From: Miltoncostaea sp050249835
GTDB taxonomy: Bacteria > Actinomycetota > Thermoleophilia > Miltoncostaeales > Miltoncostaeaceae
Direction: 5' to 3'
Assembly: GCA_050249835.1 (NCBI GenBank)
Contig: JBFWPT010000008.1
Span: forward strand, 30,197 to 94,196
DNA length: 64,000 bases
Within the stretch, counting starts at the first letter, position 1. Each line of letters begins with the position of its first letter. Below are positions 58,776 through 64,000 of the stretch, piece by piece. The notes under the pieces were generated by a model. That model was not told the DNA's origin. It worked only from the letters and a program-made list of their open reading frames with translations, and searched no databases. The position numbers and the translations under genes were made by a program.

Positions 58776-59474
58776 GTGACCGGCGCGCCCCCCGACGACC
58801 TCCTCGCCGCCCTCGTGGGCGACCTGGGGCGCGCCCGCGCGGCCGCCGGGGACCTCGCGGGCCGCGAGCCGCTCGGCGTGCGCGCGGTGGAGACCGCCCC
58901 CGGCCGCCGGGGGTACGTGGCCGCCTTCGACGGCCCGGCCTTCCTCTGCCTGTCCGGGGACCTCGGCGCCGAGCGGGACGGGGCGCGGGCACGCGAGGCC
59001 GCCCAGGCGAGCCTGCTGTGGGAGCACGTCGAGGGCCTCGTGGACCCGGACGCGCTGCGCGAGCTGGCCGCCGCCGCCGGGCGAGTGCTGGCCCTGGGGC
59101 GGGACCCCGAGGGGGTGCTGGCTCCGGTGGGGGCCGTGGCCGCGCGGGCCCTCGACCTCGTGGCCTGGCGGGAGGAGCCGATGCGGGCGCTCGCCTCGAT
59201 GCCGGACCTCGACCGGGGGGTCGCCCTCCAGGAGCGCCTGGTGGGCGCGTACGCGCGGTTCGTGCGCCTCTCCGAGCCGCTCGTGGCCGTGCAGGACACC
59301 CTCGACGCCGACCTCCTCCAGGCCCTCGGGGACCTGGAGCGGGCCGCCGGGCGGGCCGGGGCGGGACGCCGCCTGGCCGACGACCTCGCCGCCGCGCTCC
59401 CGGACTGCCGGGAGGGCGCCGACGAGATGGCCGCCGCCCACCTCACGCGGCTGACCGTGCCGCCTGCGCCGTGA
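58776..59474 (+). CDS. Hypothetical helical protein
   Basis: 232 aa from GTG 58776 (TGAPPDDLLAALVGDLGRARAAAGDLAGREPLGVRAVETAPGRRGYVAAFDGPAFLCLSGD). Helical with a beta hairpin near residues 30-65. No membrane segment or known motif. An upstream GTG would add a basic tail out of keeping with the rest. It overlaps the next gene by 4 bp (GTGA), so the two are probably made together. Confidence 0.6.
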   Translation: MTGAPPDDLLAALVGDLGRARAAAGDLAGREPLGVRAVETAPGRRGYVAAFDGPAFLCLSGDLGAERDGARAREAAQASLLWEHVEGLVDPDALRELAAAAGRVLALGRDPEGVLAPVGAVAARALDLVAWREEPMRALASMPDLDRGVALQERLVGAYARFVRLSEPLVAVQDTLDADLLQALGDLERAAGRAGAGRRLADDLAAALPDCREGADEMAAAHLTRLTVPPAP

Positions 59475-59770
59475 GCCTCCACGGCACCGAGATCGCGTTC
59501 CGGCTCGGGCCCGGGACCCTGGAGGAGGCGCGGGCGATCGCCGCGCGCCTGGCCGCGGCGGCGGGCGGCGCCCGCCGGCACGTGCTGTTCGCCGCCCCCG
59601 AGCGCGGCGAGTACGGCTGCCTGGCCGAGTGGGACGACCCCGCCGACGCCGCGGCGTACGCCGGCCGGGCGGAGGTGCGGGAGGTGCTCGCCGAGCTGAC
59701 CGCGCGCCTCGGCAAGGAGCCCGGCGTGCGCCTCTACGCCATGGAGGAGCAGGACCCCGGGGCCCCCTAG
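59471..59770 (+). CDS. Small hypothetical protein, probable alpha+beta fold
   Basis: 99 aa: SLHGTEIAFRLGPGTLEEARAIAARLAAAAGGARRHVLFAAPERGEYGCLAEWDDPADAAAYAGRAEVREVLAELTARLGKEPGVRLYAMEEQ. Strand-helix-strand-strand-helix-strand order suggests a ferredoxin-like (antibiotic-monooxygenase-like) barrel, but this is a guess from secondary structure alone. GTG start overlaps the preceding gene. Confidence 0.55.
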   Translation: MSLHGTEIAFRLGPGTLEEARAIAARLAAAAGGARRHVLFAAPERGEYGCLAEWDDPADAAAYAGRAEVREVLAELTARLGKEPGVRLYAMEEQDPGAP

Positions 59771-59779
59771 GGCCGCGTC

Positions 59780-59785
59780 TATACT
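59780..59785 (+). promoter_or_regulatory. Leaderless-type -10 box of the isocitrate/isopropylmalate dehydrogenase-like gene
   Basis: TATACT, close to the TATAAT consensus, ends seven bases before the GTG at 59793. Confidence 0.55.
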
Positions 59786-59792
59786 CGCCCCC

Positions 59793-60887
59793 GTGGAGCC
59801 GCGCACCCTGGTGGTGATGGAGGGGGACCAGACCGGCCAGGAGCTGCTGGAGGAGGCGCTCCGCGTGCTGGACCCCGAGGTGACCGGGCTGCCCCTCTCC
59901 TTCGAGCGCTACGACCTGTCGCTCGAGAACCGGCGCGCCACCCGCAACGCCGTGGTGTTCGAGGCGGCCGAGGCGACCCTGCGCCACGGCTTCGGGCTGA
60001 AGGCCGCGACGATCACGCCCGAGGGCGCCGGCGACGTCGGCAGCCCCAACGCGCTGCTGCGCGAGGCGATCGGCGGCAAGGTCATCATCCGGACCGGCCG
60101 CCGGCTCTCCGGCGTCCGCCCGCTGGGCGGCATCCACGCGCCGATCTCGGTGGTGCGGATGGCGGTCGACGACGCCTACAACGCCCGCGAGTACCGGGAG
60201 GGGGAGGGCGACGACGAGCTCGCCTGGCGCGTCGAGCGCATCTCCCGGCGCACCTGCCGCGCGGTCGCCGAGTTCGCCTTCCAGCAGGCCCGGCGGATGC
60301 ACGCGACGGTCTTCGGCGGGCCCAAGTGGACCGTGTCGCCGGTGTACGAGGGCATGCTCAAGGAGGAGCTCGACGCCGCCGCGGAGCGCCACCCGGACGT
60401 CCGTTACAAGCCGATCCTCATCGACGCGCTCTACGCGGCCCTCGTGAGCCACTCCGGCGACGCGCTCGTGGTCCCCGCCCTCAACCGGGACGGCGACTGC
60501 CTGTCGGACATGATCCTGCAGCTCTTCGGCTCCATCGCGGGCGCCGAGTCGCAGCTCCTGGCGTTCGACGAGTCCTTCGCCGCCAGCGCCGTCATGGCCG
60601 AGGCGCCCCACGGGACGGCCCCGACCCTCCAGGGCAAGAACGTCGCCAACCCGCTCGCCATGATCCTCGCGGGCGCCTCGGTGATCCCGTACATGGGCGA
60701 CGGTCAGGCGCCGGTCGTCTCCCGGGCGATCTACGAGGGCGCGCTCGAGGCGATCGCCGAGGGCATCCGCACCGCCGACCTCGGCGGGGGCGCCGCGATG
60801 GACGAGTTCACCGACGAGGTCATCAAGCGGGTCCGCACGAAGCTCGACGTATGGTCGGCGCTCGGCGAGAGCGCCCTCCGCTACTAG
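59793..60887 (+). CDS. Isocitrate/isopropylmalate dehydrogenase family protein
   Basis: 364 aa. Beta-decarboxylating dehydrogenase fold: LVVMEGDQTGQELLEEALRVL at the start (usual GDGIGPE altered), TPEGAGDVGSPNALLREAIGG, RTGRRLSGVRPLGGIHAPIS (substrate Arg residues), VPALNRDGDCLSDMILQLFGSIAG (metal Asp region) and APHGTAPTLQGKNVANPLAMIL. It is likely an isocitrate dehydrogenase, but the substrate loop does not let me exclude isopropylmalate or a related 2-hydroxy acid. GTG start behind TATACT. The stop overlaps the end of a tiny gene on the other strand by three bases. Confidence 0.8.
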   Translation: MEPRTLVVMEGDQTGQELLEEALRVLDPEVTGLPLSFERYDLSLENRRATRNAVVFEAAEATLRHGFGLKAATITPEGAGDVGSPNALLREAIGGKVIIRTGRRLSGVRPLGGIHAPISVVRMAVDDAYNAREYREGEGDDELAWRVERISRRTCRAVAEFAFQQARRMHATVFGGPKWTVSPVYEGMLKEELDAAAERHPDVRYKPILIDALYAALVSHSGDALVVPALNRDGDCLSDMILQLFGSIAGAESQLLAFDESFAASAVMAEAPHGTAPTLQGKNVANPLAMILAGASVIPYMGDGQAPVVSRAIYEGALEAIAEGIRTADLGGGAAMDEFTDEVIKRVRTKLDVWSALGESALRY

Positions 60888-61030
60888 TCCGACCAGGGGT
60901 CCTCGCCACGGGCGCGGGCCTCGTCCGCGCGGCGCCGGTTGGCGCGGTTCTTCAGCACGATCAGGACGACGATCAGCACGACGATCGCGGCCACCATGAC
61001 GAGCGGGACGATGTCCCGCGGGTGGCTCAC
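60884..61030 (-). CDS. 48-residue single-pass membrane protein
   Basis: MSHPRDIVPLVMVAAIVVLIVVLIVLKN then a basic/acidic tail ending RGEDPWSD. One strong hydrophobic helix (residues 9-26) with a positively charged cytosolic stop. GTG start overlaps the stop of the winged-helix gene upstream (GTGA), good evidence that it is real. No homologue is known to me. Confidence 0.7.
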   Translation of the reverse strand: MSHPRDIVPLVMVAAIVVLIVVLIVLKNRANRRRADEARARGEDPWSD

Positions 61031-61467
61031 CCCTCGTCCTCGGTGGTGGGGCCCTCGGCGAGGAACTCGAGGAGGTCCTCGACGGTGAAGCGGCCGCTCT
61101 GCATCGACGCCACCAGGCCGTACACGGTGGCGGTGTGCGGGCGGTCCATGACGTAGGCGCGCATCGCCTCGTTGGCGTCGCGCTCGATCGTCGCCGCCTT
61201 CCCGAGGCCGTTCTCGGTGATCTCGATCCCCGAGCCCGTCACGGCGGCCATGCGCAGGTCGATGAGGCGCGAGCAGAGGGGCGCGACCTCGTCCGGCGTC
61301 GCGTTCAGGCGCTCGGCGAGGGCGGTGACGGCGTTCGGCCCGGGGGTGGCCACCAGCTCGCGCAGCACCAGGTAGGAGCCCGCCGACAGGCCCGCGGCGG
61401 TCACGGTCTGGTCCAGCACCCCCGCGAGCTCGGCCAGGAGCTGGAGGTCCTCCTCGTCGCGCAGCAT
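61027..61467 (-). CDS. MarR-like winged-helix protein
   Basis: 146 aa. Helix-turn-helix segment ATPGPNAVTALAERLNATPDEVAPLCSRLIDLRMAAVTGSGIEITENG with a wing resembles MarR-type regulators: first helices LLAELAGVLDQTVTAAGLSAGSYLVLREL. No effector residues are known. It lies in a five-gene minus-strand cluster and overlaps the 48-aa membrane protein by GTGA. Confidence 0.7.
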   Translation of the reverse strand: MLRDEEDLQLLAELAGVLDQTVTAAGLSAGSYLVLRELVATPGPNAVTALAERLNATPDEVAPLCSRLIDLRMAAVTGSGIEITENGLGKAATIERDANEAMRAYVMDRPHTATVYGLVASMQSGRFTVEDLLEFLAEGPTTEDEG

Positions 61468-61476
61468 CCGGGGCCC

Positions 61477-61803
61477 CTACGGGCCGTAGCGGTGCGGCGG
61501 CGCGGGGCGCAGCGTCGAGCGCGTGACGCCCGCCCAGGTGCGCCCCGTGATCGCGAGGCCGTCGAGCGTGCGCAGGGCCGACCGGACCACGCCGGCGCGG
61601 GCGCCGTGGCCGTGGGTGTTCGCCACCGTGATCTCGAAGTCGTGCTCGCCGGGGCCCTTCTGGGGGCGAGCGTTGGCGCGTGCCAGGGCCACCCGCGCCT
61701 CGGCGAGCCGCTTGGCGTCGTCGAGGGTCACGTAGACGTCGAAGAACGCCCAGTCCGCCGGCTGCTCGGCGAGCAGGCCGTCGAAGGCCTCGGCGTGGCT
61801 CAT
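61477..61803 (-). CDS. Hypothetical protein
   Basis: 108 aa: SHAEAFDGLLAEQPADWAFFDVYVTLDDAKRLAEARVALARANARPQKGPGEHDFEITVANTHGHGARAGVVRSALRTLDGLAITGRTWAGVTRS. Mixed alpha/beta, no cysteine, no membrane segment. The HDFEITVANTHGHGA stretch holds several His and Glu and may be a site. ATG overlaps the stop of the 2Fe-2S gene (ATGA). Not recognised. Confidence 0.6.
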   Translation of the reverse strand: MSHAEAFDGLLAEQPADWAFFDVYVTLDDAKRLAEARVALARANARPQKGPGEHDFEITVANTHGHGARAGVVRSALRTLDGLAITGRTWAGVTRSTLRPAPPHRYGP

Positions 61804-62105
61804 GCGGCTCCCTCCACCCGGCGCGCCTCCAGGCGCTCGACGACCCGGCCGCCGGCGATGTCGTGTTGGACGATCTCGGGCACGTCGTCCGGCGTCACGC
61901 CGGTGTACCAGGCGCCCGTCGGGTAGCAGCAGACGACCGGCCCCGCCCCGCAGACCGGGCCGACGCAGCCGCACACGCTCTGGACGACCTCCTCGTCGGA
62001 CAGGCCCAGCCGGTGCGTCTCGGCCGCCAGCGCGGTGTAGACGTCCTGCGCGCCGCGCGAGAGGCAGTCCGGGCCCCGGCAGACCAGGACGTGCACCAGG
62101 CTCAC
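61800..62105 (-). CDS. Thioredoxin-like 2Fe-2S ferredoxin protein
   Basis: 101 aa. LVHVLVCRGPDCLSRGAQDVYTAL, then CGCVGPVCGAGPVVCCYPTGAWYTGVTPDDVPEIVQHDI: the order of cysteines and the YPxGxWYxGVTPxDVPEI block match the thioredoxin-fold 2Fe-2S ferredoxins (as in NuoE and cyanobacterial-type small ferredoxins). It probably carries electrons for a neighbouring enzyme. GTG start overlaps the DUF1802 stop. Confidence 0.88.
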   Translation of the reverse strand: MSLVHVLVCRGPDCLSRGAQDVYTALAAETHRLGLSDEEVVQSVCGCVGPVCGAGPVVCCYPTGAWYTGVTPDDVPEIVQHDIAGGRVVERLEARRVEGAA

Positions 62106-62674
62106 CCGGTCACCCCGGCCGCGGCGAGGGCGGCCTCCACCTCGGCCGACGCGCGGGCGAACGCCTCGTCGTCCAGCGCGGGCCGCATCGCGCCCGGCGC
62201 GCCGATCGACTCCGGCAGGTCCACCCAGCTCACGCAGCCGCCGTGCTCCAAGGCGTCGAGCACCGGCGGGTCCTCCACGATCCAGACCCGCAGCACGGCC
62301 GCCCAGAGCGGGTGCTTGCGCCGCCAGCGCAGGCGCTCCTCGGCGTAGTCCGCGGTGAGGACGTGCAGGTGGTCCATGGCCGCGAGCGCGTCCGGATCGG
62401 CGATCGGGTGCGCCCCGACCAGCTCGGCGTAGACCGCGAGCGGCAGCTTCTCCGGGTCCTCGCGCTGCGCCAGCGGGTCGGCGAACCGCTCGCGGGCGGC
62501 CGGCTTCACGAGCTCGGGCCGCTGGTGCGCGTAGGTGGGGAAGAGGTAGAAGGCCGGGTGCGGGAGCTCGAAGCGCTTCTCCCCGATGCCGCCCTTGCGG
62601 ACGATCAGCACCTGGTCGCCCGCGGCGAGGGCCGCGACCGCCACGGCCCACTCCTTCAGCGCGTGCTCTGCCAC
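62102..62674 (-). CDS. DUF1802 family protein
   Basis: 190 aa. ALKEWAVAVAALAAGDQVLIVRKGGIGEKRFELPHPAFYLFPTYAHQRPELV is the DUF1802 core; the rest includes LWAAVLRVWIVEDPPVLD. The function is unknown. GTG start six bases behind TAGTCT. It heads a minus-strand run DUF1802 / 2Fe-2S / unknown / winged helix / 48-aa membrane protein. Divergent from mqnE across a region with a large inverted repeat. Confidence 0.85.
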   Translation of the reverse strand: MAEHALKEWAVAVAALAAGDQVLIVRKGGIGEKRFELPHPAFYLFPTYAHQRPELVKPAARERFADPLAQREDPEKLPLAVYAELVGAHPIADPDALAAMDHLHVLTADYAEERLRWRRKHPLWAAVLRVWIVEDPPVLDALEHGGCVSWVDLPESIGAPGAMRPALDDEAFARASAEVEAALAAAGVTG

Positions 62675-62680
62675 CCCGCC

Positions 62681-62816
62681 AGACTAGTGCATCGTCCCGG
62701 AAGTGCCGTATGGGTTGTCGCGAGCGATGCAGCCGCGAAACACCGCGGGACTTCCGGGACGGTGCACAAGCGCGGGACGGCTGTCCGATCACCGTGTCGG
62801 AGGCCCCTGGTAATCT
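62681..62816. promoter_or_regulatory. Divergent promoters with an 18-bp inverted repeat
   Basis: Minus-strand TAGTCT (62686-62681) for DUF1802 and plus-strand TAATCT (62811-62816) for mqnE, both leaderless-type. Between them GTGCATCGTCCCGGAAGT (62687-62704) is matched by its complement at 62750-62767, 17 of 18 bases. The left arm fills the whole -35/-10 spacer of the DUF1802 promoter. Confidence 0.65.
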
Positions 62817-62823
62817 GGCCGGG

Positions 62824-63909
62824 ATGATCGACGCCATCCTCTCGCGCGCGGCCGACGGCGAGCGCATCACGCCGGACGAGGCCGTCACCCTCTACCACGA
62901 GGCGCCGCTGGAGGATCTCGGCGCCGCCGCGGACGCCGTGGTCCGTCGCCGGTACGGCGACGAGATCACCTACAACGTCAACGCGCACCTCAACCCGACC
63001 AACATCTGCGTCGTCGGGTGCGGGTTCTGCGCGTTCGCCGTGTGGACCGAGAAGGACGAGCGCGCCTACGCCTACAGCGTCGACCAGCTCGTCGACCGGG
63101 CCGCGCAGCTCTCCGAGCTCGGCATCACGGAGCTGCACATCGTGGGCGGCATGACCAAGGAGTACGACCTCCCGTACTACGAGGAGCTCTTCTCCGAGCT
63201 GAAGGCGAGCCTGCCGCACGTCTCGCTCACGGCCCTCACCGCCGTCGAGGTGGACTTCATCGCCCGGGTGTCCAAGGTCTCGCACGCCGAGGCGCTCCAG
63301 CGCCTGCGCGCCGCCGGCCACGACACCATGCCGGGCGGCGGGGCCGAGGTGTTCTCCAAGCGCGTGCGGAAGATCATCGCCGACCGCAAGGTCCCGTCGG
63401 AGGTCTGGCTCGCCGTCCACCGCGAGGCGCACGGCCAGGGCCTGCGGACCAACGCGACGCTGCTGTTCGGGCACTTCGAGACGCCCGAGGAGCAGGTGGA
63501 CCACATGCGCGAGCTGCGCGAGCTGCAGGACGACACGAACGGCTTCCAGGCGTTCATCCCGCTCCCCTTCCTGCCGGGGAACACGGACTTCGCGTACCTG
63601 CCGGGCCCGTCGCGCGAGGAGAAGCTGCGCACGATCGCCACGGCGCGCCTCTTCCTCGACAACTTCCCGCACATCAAGGGCCACTGGGTCATGCTGGGCG
63701 AGGAGGTCACCTCCGAGGCCCTGACCTTCGGCCTGGACGACCTCTCGGGCACGCTCACCGAGGAGCGCATCGCCCACGCCACCACGGTCCAGACGCCCCT
63801 CGGCCTGTCCGAGGAGCGGATGCGCAACCTCATCACCGCCGGCGGCAAGCGCCCGGCCGAGCGGGGGACGCTGTACGACCGCGTCCACCGCGACGGGGTG
63901 GCCGCCTAG
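62824..63909 (+). CDS. mqnE: Aminofutalosine synthase (radical SAM)
   Basis: 361 aa. It joins chorismate-derived enolpyruvyl benzoate to SAM in the futalosine route to menaquinone. Radical-SAM cluster motif is CVVGCGFCAF (Cx3Cx2C), within ITYNVNAHLNPTNI. GGGAEVFSKRVRKIIADRKVPSEVWLAVHREAHGQGLRTNATLLFGHFETPEEQVDHM and GFQAFIPLPFLPGNT point to MqnE rather than MqnC. ATG seven bases behind TAATCT. The organism thus probably makes menaquinone without MenF-D. Confidence 0.9.
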   Translation: MIDAILSRAADGERITPDEAVTLYHEAPLEDLGAAADAVVRRRYGDEITYNVNAHLNPTNICVVGCGFCAFAVWTEKDERAYAYSVDQLVDRAAQLSELGITELHIVGGMTKEYDLPYYEELFSELKASLPHVSLTALTAVEVDFIARVSKVSHAEALQRLRAAGHDTMPGGGAEVFSKRVRKIIADRKVPSEVWLAVHREAHGQGLRTNATLLFGHFETPEEQVDHMRELRELQDDTNGFQAFIPLPFLPGNTDFAYLPGPSREEKLRTIATARLFLDNFPHIKGHWVMLGEEVTSEALTFGLDDLSGTLTEERIAHATTVQTPLGLSEERMRNLITAGGKRPAERGTLYDRVHRDGVAA

Positions 63910-63917
63910 CCCGACCG

Positions 63918-64000
63918 ATGCGGAGTCCCCGCGACCGGCGCCTCGCGCGCCTGCGGGAGCGGGGCCGTCCGGCGCGCGCGGAGGTGCTCGCCGCCGTGCG
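63918..64000 (+). CDS. Start of a gene running past the window
   Basis: ATG 63918 opens a frame that stays open to the end: MRSPRDRRLARLRERGRPARAEVLAAVR. Only 27 residues are visible, Arg-rich and helical. It lies nine bases after mqnE and may be another menaquinone gene, but nothing seen here identifies it. Confidence 0.4.
   Translation, partial: MRSPRDRRLARLRERGRPARAEVLAAV

Noticed and set aside
61474..61479. -10 box CCCCTA (minus TAGGGG) for the winged-helix gene
   Set aside because: It contains the upstream stop codon and lacks the final T; probably chance.

Overview
The window is very GC-rich (well over 70% by eye) and almost wholly coding, with short intergenic gaps and many 4-bp start/stop overlaps (ATGA, GTGA and, unusually, CTGA). 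Gene order points to an actinobacterium: def-fmt-rsmB-rpe-rib, recG-rsmD-coaD-(SepIVA-like)-(YceD)-rpmF-plsX-acpP-rnc-smc-ftsY and ffh-rpsP-khpA-rimM-trmD-rplS-rnhB. Further pointers are a fused PafBC regulator, many Ser/Thr kinases with FHA partners, and a futalosine-type menaquinone gene (mqnE). A deep-branching class such as Thermoleophilia is my best guess, but this is inference. I see no tRNA, rRNA, CRISPR array, transposase or phage gene.

Layout. 1-1979: end of an unknown gene overlapping a membrane Ser/Thr kinase. 2018-8989: a tightly packed operon for N-terminal formyl/methionine processing (def, fmt), rRNA methylation (rsmB), rpe and the complete riboflavin pathway (ribD, ribE, ribBA, ribH). 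9112-12386: a beta-phosphoglucomutase-like HAD enzyme and a GH65 disaccharide phosphorylase, which together form a phosphorolytic sugar route. 12490-13620: a secreted protein, then the only gene-free stretch over 300 bp, which holds stacked inverted repeats and a 70-bp tandem duplication with terminator-like hairpins behind rpmB. 13621-29567: the conserved translation, lipid, chromosome and SRP block.

29648-40710 lies mostly on the minus strand. It holds an enolase-like protein, a CPA2 antiporter with two Usp domains, two kinases meeting tail to tail, secreted proteins (fn3, Gly-rich, subtilase) and an ECF sigma factor. 40876-46671 is the most unusual region. A well-formed promoter drives a FAD-type protein, a small membrane protein, a pseudokinase, a proline-rich FHA protein, an FHA protein ending in a zinc anti-sigma (ZAS) motif, and an ECF sigma factor fused to a cysteine-less AhpD/CMD-like domain. 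It looks like a phosphopeptide-gated sigma/anti-sigma module.

46622-64000 is mixed: a VOC protein, a secreted glucosaminidase, a cNMP-binding/thioredoxin-reductase-like fusion, comM-dprA, DUF1254 and SnoaL-like proteins, fused PafBC, a UbiA prenyltransferase, a CoA-type Nudix enzyme, an isocitrate/isopropylmalate dehydrogenase relative, a five-gene cluster with DUF1802 and a 2Fe-2S protein, and mqnE.

Two habits recur. Many genes appear leaderless, with a TANNNT hexamer ending 5-7 nt before the start codon. At least three genes appear to start at CTG.
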